Source of the DNA: DASVAL01 sp035649575
Lineage (GTDB): Bacteria > Planctomycetota > UBA1135 > UBA2386
DNA: 19,520 nucleotides
Reading direction: 5' to 3'
NCBI GenBank assembly: GCA_035649575.1
Contig: DASRJH010000142.1
Span: 1 to 19,520 of the forward strand
Position numbers and translations under genes: made by a program. Position 1 is the first letter of the stretch; every line of letters starts with the position of its first letter. The notes beneath the pieces were generated by a model. That model was given only the letters and a program-made list of their open reading frames with translations, searched no databases and was not told the DNA's origin. Below are positions 10,371-17,399 of this stretch, in pieces.

Positions 10371-11570
10371 ATGTTCGATCGCTTCACTGACGACGCCAAA
10401 AGGCTCATGGCGCTGTCGCGCCAACATGCGCTGCAACTGCGACACAGCGCAATCGCACCTGAACACATGCTGCTCGCCTTGCTGCATCTGCCTCGCAGCA
10501 CGGCCGGGCGTCACCTGGAAGCCTGGGGGCTCGATCCCAAGCTGCTCGCGCCGCATCTCGACGCAGCGCTGCAGCCCGGGACCGCGCAAGGCGAGGGCAC
10601 GCTGCCGTTCACACCCGCGGCCAAGAAGGTCCTCCAGCTGACCCTCGAAGAGGCCGTGCGACTGCGCCACAGCTTCATCGGCTGCGAACACGTGCTGCTC
10701 GGGCTCGTGCTCGAGGGAGATTGCGAAGCGTCCCGGTTGCTCGCGACCGCGGGAGCCCGCATCGACACGCTGCGCGCGGCCGTCGCCGGGATCCAGCCGA
10801 GGGTTCCACGGGCGCTCGTCGGCGACCGTTCCAAGATGCGCCTCTTGCTGATCAGCAATTCGACGATGTATGGCGGCGGTTACCTCGCGCACTGTGCGGC
10901 GGAGATCCGCGACTTCCTCGGAGCGAAGAAGAAGGTGCTGTTCGTGCCATACGCGCTGCACGACCACGATGCGTATGCCGACAAGGCGAAGAAGACCTTC
11001 GCGGCCATGGGCCACGACCTCGCGTCGGTGCACGCGTTCGCGGACCCGCTCGTGGCTTTCAAGCAAGCCGAGGCGGTGTTCGTCGGCGGCGGCAACACCT
11101 TCCGCCTGCTGAACGCGCTCTACAACCACGACCTGCTGTCCGCGATCCAACACCTCGCGCTCGCCGGCATTCCCTACATCGGCAGCAGTGCCGGTGCCAA
11201 CGTCGCGACCGAGTCGATCCGCACGACGAACGACATGCCGATCGTGGAACCGCCCTCGTTCACGGCGATGCAGTTGGTGCCGTTCCAGATCAATCCGCAC
11301 TATCTCGACGCCGATCCCAAGAGCACCCACATGGGCGAGACGCGCGAGGAGCGCCTGCTCCAGTTCCTCGAAGAGCACGACACGCCCGTGCTCGGCATGC
11401 GCGAGGGCTGCATGCTGCGCGTCGAGGGAATGCGCATGGAACTTCGCGGCACGACGCAAGCGCGGCTCTTCCGCCGCGGTGTCGCTCCCGAGGAACACGC
11501 GCCGCCGCGCGATCTCTCGTTCCTGCTGGAGCCCCCGCGCACGACGTCCGGCCCGCCCCGGCCCGCATGA
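10371..11570 (+). CDS. Clp_N domain - peptidase E (alpha-aspartyl dipeptidase, S51) fusion
   Basis: This is a 399-residue protein. The ATG at 10371 gives MFDRFTDDAKRLMALSRQHAL, the typical opening of a ClpC/ClpA N-domain; the ATG at 10347 is less likely. Residues 1 to about 145 hold both Clp_N repeats (PEHMLLALLHL and FTPAAKKVL to GCEHVLLGLVLEGD). From Met156 the chain is peptidase E: LLLISNSTMYGGG, FVGGGNTFRLLNAL, the nucleophile elbow GSSAGAN with Ser273, TTNDMPIV with Asp288 and INPHY with His310, matching the Ser/Asp/His of the S51 family. That family cleaves Asp-X dipeptides in the cytoplasm. No ribosome binding site precedes Met156 and the frame is continuous, so this is one fused polypeptide. 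The N-domain usually recruits substrates or adaptors to Clp ATPases; here it may bring the peptidase to degradation products or partners. The stop overlaps the next start (ATGA). Confidence 0.92.
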   Translation: MFDRFTDDAKRLMALSRQHALQLRHSAIAPEHMLLALLHLPRSTAGRHLEAWGLDPKLLAPHLDAALQPGTAQGEGTLPFTPAAKKVLQLTLEEAVRLRHSFIGCEHVLLGLVLEGDCEASRLLATAGARIDTLRAAVAGIQPRVPRALVGDRSKMRLLLISNSTMYGGGYLAHCAAEIRDFLGAKKKVLFVPYALHDHDAYADKAKKTFAAMGHDLASVHAFADPLVAFKQAEAVFVGGGNTFRLLNALYNHDLLSAIQHLALAGIPYIGSSAGANVATESIRTTNDMPIVEPPSFTAMQLVPFQINPHYLDADPKSTHMGETREERLLQFLEEHDTPVLGMREGCMLRVEGMRMELRGTTQARLFRRGVAPEEHAPPRDLSFLLEPPRTTSGPPRPA

Positions 11571-13180
11571 AGACCCCGTTCCCTCTCGTTCTCTCGCTGT
11601 GCGCCGCGCGGCTCGCGGCGCAAGAAGCTGACTCCGTCGAACACCACATCACGAAGGAGGTGCTCACGGCCCACGTGCGCTACCTCTCGAGCGACCTGCT
11701 CGAAGGACGCGGCGTCGGCACGCGCGGCGACATGCTGGCGCGCCTGTATATCGCGACGCAGATGGAGTCCCACGGGCTGAAGCCCGGCGCCGCCGACGGT
11801 TCGTGGGTGCAGACCGTGCCGATCTCCGGCATCACGACCTTCGTGACCAGGACGCTGGCTGGGAAGGGCAGCGGCGGCGAAGCGGAGTTCAAGGCCCCCG
11901 ACGACTTCACCGCGGTGGCAGGCTCGCCCGATCTCACCGCGGCGTGGCAGGACGTGGACCTCGTCTTCGTCGGCTACGGCATCACCGCTCCCGAACAGCA
12001 ATGGGACGACTTCGGCAACGCGGATATGCGCGGCAAGGTCCTGCTCGTCATGAACAACGACCCCGCCGACGATCCCGCGCGCTTCGCCGGCAAGACGCGT
12101 CTCTACTACGGCCGCTGGACCTACAAGTACGAGGAAGCCGCGCGCCGTGGTGCGCTCGGCGCGATCGTCATCCACACGAACGAGTCCGCTGGATACCCCT
12201 ACCAGGTCGTACAGGCCAACCACGGCCGCGAGAACTTCTGGCTGCCGTTCCGGAAGGACCAGCCGACGCTCGGCATCCGCTCCTGGTGCACCGAGGAGAC
12301 CGCCAGGAAACTGTGCAAGCTCGGCGGTCAGGATCTCGATGCGCTGCGCACGAGCGCCAACAAGGGCGGCCAGGCGCCGGTGCCTCTCGGCGTGAGGGTG
12401 GGTCTCGCGATCGAGAACACCGTGCGTTCGATCGAGTCCGGCAACGTGCTCGGGGTGCTGCCCGGCGGCGATCCGAACCTCGCGGCCGAACACGTCGTCG
12501 TCACGGCCCACTTCGACCACCTCGGCATCGGCAAACAGCGCCGCGACGACACGATCTACAACGGCGCGGTCGACAACGCCTCGGGTTGCGCGGGTCTGCT
12601 CGCGCTCGTTCGCGCGTGTTCGCACCTCGCGAAGCCGCCGCGCCGCAGCCTGTTGTTCCTCGCGGTCACGGCCGAAGAGTCCGGACTGCTCGGTTCGCAG
12701 TTCTATGCCGAGAACCCGAGCGTGCCGCGTAACCGGCTAGTCGCGAACTTCAACGTCGACGGCCTCAACGTCTGGGGCATGTCCCGCGACATCGAGTTCA
12801 TCGGCCACGGCAAGAACAGCCTGACGGCGCTCGCCGCCGAAGTCGCGAAGACGCGCGGCCGCCGCATCGAGCCCGACAGCAATCCGGACCTCGGCCTGTT
12901 CTACCGCAGCGACCACTTCAACTTCGCGCGCATCGGCGTGCCGGCCGCCTACTTCAAGGCGGGCAAGGACTTCCTCGACCGGCCCGAAGACCGGGTCCGC
13001 ATGAAGAACAGCTACACGACGGTGCACTATCACCAGCCGACCGACGAGTTGGCCCCGTGGTGGAACCTCGACGGAGCCGTCTCCGACCTGCAGGTCCTGC
13101 TCGACTGCCTGCTGCGCACCGCGAACGCCGACGAGGCTCCGCGCTGGACGCCCGGCGACGAGTTCGAGAAGCTGCGCTGA
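11567..13180 (+). CDS. Exported M28 family zinc metallopeptidase with PA domain
   Basis: This is a 537-residue protein. The ATG at 11567 overlaps the upstream stop and begins a signal peptide (MKTPFPLVLSLCAARLAAQ). Residues about 125-260 resemble a protease-associated (PA) insert (VFVGYGITAPE, MRGKVLLVMNNDP, GALGAIVIH). The catalytic core carries the complete M28 di-zinc set: His315 and Asp317 in TAHFDHLG, bridging Asp336 in VDNASG, Glu370-Glu371 in AEESGLLGS, Asp398 in NVDGLN, and a His in VHYHQPTDE (His489 by position). It should be an active aminopeptidase or carboxypeptidase-type exopeptidase in the periplasm or outside the cell. M28 enzymes of this PA-containing type usually remove N-terminal residues from peptides. 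It is translationally coupled to the Clp_N-PepE gene, although that product has no signal peptide. It converges with the histidine kinase gene across 16 bp. Confidence 0.93.
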   Translation: MKTPFPLVLSLCAARLAAQEADSVEHHITKEVLTAHVRYLSSDLLEGRGVGTRGDMLARLYIATQMESHGLKPGAADGSWVQTVPISGITTFVTRTLAGKGSGGEAEFKAPDDFTAVAGSPDLTAAWQDVDLVFVGYGITAPEQQWDDFGNADMRGKVLLVMNNDPADDPARFAGKTRLYYGRWTYKYEEAARRGALGAIVIHTNESAGYPYQVVQANHGRENFWLPFRKDQPTLGIRSWCTEETARKLCKLGGQDLDALRTSANKGGQAPVPLGVRVGLAIENTVRSIESGNVLGVLPGGDPNLAAEHVVVTAHFDHLGIGKQRRDDTIYNGAVDNASGCAGLLALVRACSHLAKPPRRSLLFLAVTAEESGLLGSQFYAENPSVPRNRLVANFNVDGLNVWGMSRDIEFIGHGKNSLTALAAEVAKTRGRRIEPDSNPDLGLFYRSDHFNFARIGVPAAYFKAGKDFLDRPEDRVRMKNSYTTVHYHQPTDELAPWWNLDGAVSDLQVLLDCLLRTANADEAPRWTPGDEFEKLR

Positions 13181-13194
13181 ACCCCGCGGGGGTT
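13180..13194. terminator. Small hairpin in the convergent gap
   Basis: A 6-bp stem (13180-13185 with 13189-13194, loop gcg) fills the 16-bp gap between two convergent genes. No T-run follows on either strand. It might act as a bidirectional terminator, but the case is weak. Confidence 0.25.
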
Positions 13195-13196
13195 GC

Positions 13197-14954
13197 TCAC
13201 GCGCGCAGCGTGAGCCGGAAGCAGGCGCCGTCGCGCACGGTCTCGTCGAGCACGAGTTCGCCGCCGAGGTCGCGCGCGAGGCCGCGCGCGAGCGCGAGCC
13301 CGAGACCGACGCCCGGCACGTCGTTGCTCGCGGTCGGCACGGCGCCGCGGTCGAACGGCGCGAAGATGCGATGCCGGTGGCCGGGCGGCACACCGGGCCC
13401 GTGATCGCGCACGTCGAACTGCACGACGCCGTCGCGCGCCTTCACGCGCAGCTCGACCGCGTCGCTGCCGCCCTTGCCATACTTGGCCGCGTTGTCGACG
13501 AGGTTGAACAGGATCTGGCCGATCGCATCTTCGTCGGTGATGAGCACGGCCTCGCGCGCCGTGTCGTCGACGTGGACCTCGAGCGACATGCCCGCATCGA
13601 CGAGTCGCCGCCGCAGCGTCGGCGCGAGGCGCTCGACGAGCGGCGCCACGGTGTGCCGTTCGCGCCGGCTCGCAAACCGGCCTTCCTCGAGCCGCGACCA
13701 AGCGAGGACGTTCTCGACGACGCGCGACAGGCGGTCCGACTCGCGCTGCAGCGTCGACAGGTATTCGCGTTGCGCTGCGGGCTCCGTGACCATGCCGTCG
13801 GCGAGCATTTCGCTGTACATGCGAAACGTGCACAGCGGCGTGCGCAGTTCGTGCGTGACCGCCGACGCGAATCGCGCGCGCCGTTCGCCGAAGCCGATCG
13901 CGGCCCGCAGCGTGAACCCGAGCACCGCGAGCGCGAGCAGCGTGGCGCCCCACGTGGTCCACAGGATCGCCGTCATCGGCAGGCCGCTCGCGAGACCGGA
14001 CTCCTGGCGCACGCTGACGCGCGCCGGCACCGATGCGAGCATCGATGCCTGTTCGGCCACGGTCGGCGTCTCGCAGCGCAGGATCTGCGTCGTCCCGGGC
14101 GGGAACAGGTCCTCGACCAGTTGCAACAGCTCACGCTGCATCTGCGACCAGTCGATGACGACGCCCTGCAATCGCGTCGCCCCCTGACTCTGCACGCGTC
14201 GCGCGAAGACCAGACAGGCCGGGGCGGCGCCGTCGAGCCAGAACGGCACCATGGGGCCAACCGTGTCTTCGGCCGCCGCCTTCGGAGCCTCGGGCACCGA
14301 CGGCGCCTCGTAGTTTCTCGAGTTCTCCCTCACCGCCATCTGGCGGCTCGAATACTCGTTGACGCTCTGCTGCATCTGCGCCGCCGTGTCGGGCGGCACC
14401 AGGTTGCAGCCCATCGTCGGCAGCAGCAACTCCGCCCCACCGAGCCTCCTGTCGAGCGCGCCGAAGACGAGCCGCGGCTGCAACGCCGTGAGCCGCGCGG
14501 CCGCGCGTTCGATCACACGGGCATCGACGCCGTTCGCCTCGGCGACGTCGCGCTCGTTGCCGGTCGGGACCTGCGGGCTCCCGAGCTGGCCGTTCCTCAC
14601 GAGCTCGAAGTGCAACGAGAACACCGGCGACTCGTAGCCGAGCAGCGGCGACCGCACGAGCACGTCGTCCGGCGCGAGTCTGCTGAAGCTGCGCGTCCAC
14701 GCTGTCGCAGCCGCCGGAAAGGCGCGGTAGTCCGACGCGGGCCGCATCGCCTCGCGCGCGAACTGCGGCGACAGCCAGCTGTCCATGCGCCACAGTGCCA
14801 GACGCATCTTCTCGTGCAGTTGCGCCTGGCAGCGCGCCTGCAGCTCGTCGCGATCGAGCTTCAGCAGCGTCGCGGTCAGCCACGACAGGACGCCGAGCAG
14901 CAGCAGCGTCGTGGCCACGAACCACGCCCCCGCGCGCCAGCGCCGCGCGATCAC
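13197..14954 (-). CDS. Membrane sensor histidine kinase with large extracytoplasmic region
   Basis: This is a 585-residue protein. The GTG at 14954 overlaps the response-regulator stop (GTGA) and has GGGAGG 6 nt upstream. A first membrane helix lies at about 8-30 and a second (MTAILWTTWGATLLALAVLGFTL) just before the kinase core. Between them are about 300 residues that I cannot assign to a sensor family; they include ALDRRLGGAELLLP and a later VVIDWSQMQRELLQLV segment. The core has the phosphoacceptor H-box AVTHELRTPL with His368, the N-box QILFNLVDNAAKYGK, and the G-boxes DHGPGV and GVGLGLALARGLA. These are all the motifs expected of an active HisKA/HATPase_c kinase that phosphorylates the adjacent regulator. 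The pair is encoded regulator first, kinase second. The signal is unknown; the upstream exported VWA proteins are candidates for the system's context. Confidence 0.93.
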   Translation of the reverse strand: MIARRWRAGAWFVATTLLLLGVLSWLTATLLKLDRDELQARCQAQLHEKMRLALWRMDSWLSPQFAREAMRPASDYRAFPAAATAWTRSFSRLAPDDVLVRSPLLGYESPVFSLHFELVRNGQLGSPQVPTGNERDVAEANGVDARVIERAAARLTALQPRLVFGALDRRLGGAELLLPTMGCNLVPPDTAAQMQQSVNEYSSRQMAVRENSRNYEAPSVPEAPKAAAEDTVGPMVPFWLDGAAPACLVFARRVQSQGATRLQGVVIDWSQMQRELLQLVEDLFPPGTTQILRCETPTVAEQASMLASVPARVSVRQESGLASGLPMTAILWTTWGATLLALAVLGFTLRAAIGFGERRARFASAVTHELRTPLCTFRMYSEMLADGMVTEPAAQREYLSTLQRESDRLSRVVENVLAWSRLEEGRFASRRERHTVAPLVERLAPTLRRRLVDAGMSLEVHVDDTAREAVLITDEDAIGQILFNLVDNAAKYGKGGSDAVELRVKARDGVVQFDVRDHGPGVPPGHRHRIFAPFDRGAVPTASNDVPGVGLGLALARGLARDLGGELVLDETVRDGACFRLTLRA

Positions 14955-15658
14955 GGTGTGCCTCCCGCGGCGAGCATGTAGCCCTTGCCGCGCACGGTCA
15001 GCACGACTTCCGGTGCGTCGGGCGAGTCGGCGAGCTTCTCGCGCAGGTTCACGATGTGCATGTCGATCGCGCGCGTCGCCAGATCGCCCGACGTCAACCC
15101 CCACACGCGCTGCAGCAGTTCGCTGCGCGCGATCGCGCGGCCGCGGTTCTGCACGAGGTAACGCAGCAGGTCGCCTTCCTTCTCGGACAACTGCACGCGG
15201 CTGCCGTCCGCGCGCACGACCTCCCTGCGATCGAAGTCGATCGCGCGCCCGGCGAGCACGATGCGACCGACGTCGGATGGCCGCTCGGCGCTGCGGCGCA
15301 GCACCGCCTCGACGCGCGCCAGCAGTTCCTTGCTCGAGAACGGCTTCACGACGTAGTCGTCGGCGCCCGTCTGCAGCCCGTGCACGCGGTCCTGTTCGCT
15401 GCCGCGCGCCGTAACGAGGATCACGGGCAGCGCGGCGCGCGAGCGTCGGATCTCGTCGAGGATCTGCAGACCCGAGCAATGCGGCAGCACGACGTCGAGG
15501 ATCGCGAGGTCTAGCTGCACGGCCAGCGCGCGGTCGAGGCCTTCCTTGCCGTCCGCGCAGGCGACGACCGCGTAGCCCGCGTATTGCAGCGAGTCCACGA
15601 GCCCACGCCGGATCGCGGGATCGTCCTCGACGACCAGCACGGTCTTCTTCGTACTCAC
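14951..15658 (-). CDS. OmpR/PhoB-family response regulator
   Basis: This is a 235-residue protein from a GTG at 15658, 4 nt after the stop of the VWA-P460 gene; no ribosome binding site is obvious, which suggests coupled translation. The receiver domain (about 5-118) has the acidic pair Asp12-Asp13, phosphoacceptor Asp55 in LAILDVVLP, a Thr in VILVTARG and a Lys in VVKPFS. The C-terminal winged helix (about 132-230) has the usual LSEKEGDLLRYLVQNRGR, the recognition-helix region RAIDMHIVNLREKL and the wing VVLTVRGKGYML. It should bind DNA as a phosphorylation-dependent dimer and control transcription, perhaps including its own operon. It is cotranscribed with, and overlaps, its partner kinase. 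All key residues are present. Confidence 0.95.
   Translation of the reverse strand: MSTKKTVLVVEDDPAIRRGLVDSLQYAGYAVVACADGKEGLDRALAVQLDLAILDVVLPHCSGLQILDEIRRSRAALPVILVTARGSEQDRVHGLQTGADDYVVKPFSSKELLARVEAVLRRSAERPSDVGRIVLAGRAIDFDRREVVRADGSRVQLSEKEGDLLRYLVQNRGRAIARSELLQRVWGLTSGDLATRAIDMHIVNLREKLADSPDAPEVVLTVRGKGYMLAAGGTP
14961..14966 (-). promoter_or_regulatory. Ribosome binding site deciding the histidine kinase GTG start
   Basis: GGGAGG on the minus strand, 6 nt before the GTG at 14954, inside the end of the response-regulator gene. It selects this GTG although the frame is open much farther upstream. Confidence 0.65.
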
Positions 15659-15662
15659 GGGA

Positions 15663-17381
15663 TCAGCGTAACCCGAAGCGCCGGTCTTCGGTCGCGTTCT
15701 CGTGGCAACGCATGCACGAGGCCACGCGGCCTGCAGCGGTCACGATGCCGTTCTTGTCGATCGTGCCGTAGACCCAGCCGTTGTCGGTGTCGGGTGTGCC
15801 GGGTTCGCGCTTGTGCATCACGAACAGGCCCGCCGCGTCGCCGCCGTGACAGACCATGTTGCCGTTCTTCACGACGAACGGGCCCATGTACCGACGGCTC
15901 GCCTCGGTCGGTTGCCCCTGCTCGCCCTCCACGCGCTGCCAGGCCTCCTTGACGATGGTCTGCCCGACCTTGGCCGGCTCGTTCGGCTTCACGTACTCGA
16001 GGCCATCCGCGAACCGCGCGTAGAGCAGATACAGCTTGCCGCCGTGTTCCTTGCCGGCCTCCGAGATGCGGGCGTAGGGTGCCGGCATCCTGCAATCCGT
16101 CGGCGCCATGCGCGGCGAGCCCGTGACAAGTGCGAACTTCTCGTAGCCGCGCACCGCTTCCTTCACGACCTTTGCGAATGGCGAGTCCACGTCCTTGCCG
16201 GGCGTCGCGGCGGGCGCTCCGGTCGGCGCAACGGCGGGCGCGACAGTGGACCCTACGGCGCGCTGGAACCCACGCGCCTCGGCCTGCTGCCGCACCGACT
16301 CGAGCACCGCCTGCTCGAACAGCTTGCTGCCCGCCTCGCCAGCCCTCTGCAGCTCGTGCTGCACGTGGGCATCGCGTTGCTTGCCGAGCGCCTCGACCTG
16401 CTGCTTGATCTCGTCGCGCTTCTTCTTCTGCGCGGCGACGTGCGCGCGCAGTTCGTCGGTCGACAGCTTGCGCAGCGCCTCGGGCAAGTCCTCCTTCTTG
16501 ACGTTCTCGAGCTTGAAGGTCGGCTCGTTGCAGGCGTCGACGAGATCCCAATGCGAGTTGCAGTAGAGCGTGCTCGCTTTGGTCTGGCACCGTGTCGCGG
16601 CGGCGGCGCTGTTGAGCCCCGCGGCGTTGCTGTCCTGCGCGACCTGGTTCTGTGCCCAGACGACGGCCTGGCTGCCGTAGGGCACGTAGGTCGTGTTCAT
16701 CGCGGCGCTGAGCTCGGCGAGCTGGGTGTCGAACGGAGTCGACACGACGAACCCGTTGTCCTGCTCGATCGCCGCGAACTTGCCGTCGGCGAGCGTCGCG
16801 ACCGCGCGCCAGCCGGCGGCTTCCTCGTGCGCGGGATTGCCGCAGTAGATCGTGTTCACGACGATGCCCTGGCCGATCGCGGCCCTGCTCTGGCTCGGGC
16901 CATCGACCTTCGGATCCTGGCTCGCGGGCTCGTTGCCTGCCACGAACATGAGCTTGAGGGCCTTCGGATCGCTCGACCACGAGAGCTCGGTCAGCGCCGC
17001 CTGCATGACGCGCGCCACGTACTCCTCGCCGCCGTTCGTCGAGAGCGCGAACAGCTTCTGGGACACCGCATCGAGGTCGGTCGTGAACGCGGTCTCGACT
17101 CGGACCCAGCCCTTCTCGGGGTCGTACGCGCTGCAGCCGTAGGTCAACAACGCCACGCGCAGCGTCGGCGCGGGCTGCAGCTTCGCGAGGTCGTTGACGA
17201 CGGCCCAGAGGTTCTGGCGCGCGGCGTTCAGCAGACCGTTCATGCTGCCGCTGATATCGAGGCAGATCGCTAGGTCGACGGGTCGCTGCACGGCCATGGC
17301 CGCTGCCGGCGGCGGCGCCTGGGCCAGCAGTGCGCTCGCGGCTGCGAGCGAGGAAAGGAACACGGTCATCGGGCGGATCAT
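15663..17381 (-). CDS. Exported VWA domain - cytochrome P460-like (CxxCH) protein
   Basis: This is a 572-residue protein. The ATG at 17381 has AAGGAG about 8 nt upstream and gives a signal peptide (MIRPMTVFLSSLAAASALLA). Residues about 34-240 are a von Willebrand A domain with an intact MIDAS start, DISGS at 42-46, plus LRVALLTYG and KLMFVAGNEPASQ. The middle (about 290-370) is a charged coiled coil (KKKRDEIKQQVEALGKQRD), followed by an Ala/Pro/Thr linker. The C-terminal about 180 residues resemble a cytochrome P460 module: LYLLYARFADG, GWVYGTIDKNG, and a c-type heme motif SCMRCHENA with Cys556, Cys559 and His560, ending DRRFG. Cytochromes P460 are periplasmic heme proteins, some oxidising hydroxylamine; I cannot see whether the cross-linking Lys is kept. 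Covalent heme needs export and a c-type maturation system. It lies 18 nt after the VIT-VWA gene and 4 nt before the response regulator. Confidence 0.88.
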   Translation of the reverse strand: MIRPMTVFLSSLAAASALLAQAPPPAAAMAVQRPVDLAICLDISGSMNGLLNAARQNLWAVVNDLAKLQPAPTLRVALLTYGCSAYDPEKGWVRVETAFTTDLDAVSQKLFALSTNGGEEYVARVMQAALTELSWSSDPKALKLMFVAGNEPASQDPKVDGPSQSRAAIGQGIVVNTIYCGNPAHEEAAGWRAVATLADGKFAAIEQDNGFVVSTPFDTQLAELSAAMNTTYVPYGSQAVVWAQNQVAQDSNAAGLNSAAAATRCQTKASTLYCNSHWDLVDACNEPTFKLENVKKEDLPEALRKLSTDELRAHVAAQKKKRDEIKQQVEALGKQRDAHVQHELQRAGEAGSKLFEQAVLESVRQQAEARGFQRAVGSTVAPAVAPTGAPAATPGKDVDSPFAKVVKEAVRGYEKFALVTGSPRMAPTDCRMPAPYARISEAGKEHGGKLYLLYARFADGLEYVKPNEPAKVGQTIVKEAWQRVEGEQGQPTEASRRYMGPFVVKNGNMVCHGGDAAGLFVMHKREPGTPDTDNGWVYGTIDKNGIVTAAGRVASCMRCHENATEDRRFGLR

Positions 17382-17389
17382 CGGAGCAT

Positions 17390-17395
17390 CTCCTT
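17390..17395 (-). promoter_or_regulatory. Ribosome binding site of the VWA-P460 gene
   Basis: AAGGAG on the minus strand, 8 nt before the ATG at 17381, in the 18-nt gap after the VIT-VWA stop. It favours this ATG over the one at 17369. Confidence 0.6.
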
Positions 17396-17399
17396 CGGT

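Noticed and set aside
13371..14981. A 536-codon plus-strand open frame antisense to the histidine kinase
   Set aside because: It has no recognisable domain and a composition typical of an antisense shadow; the minus strand holds a complete kinase.
15702..17273. A 523-codon plus-strand open frame antisense to the VWA-P460 gene
   Set aside because: Antisense shadow; the minus-strand product has a signal peptide, MIDAS and heme motif.
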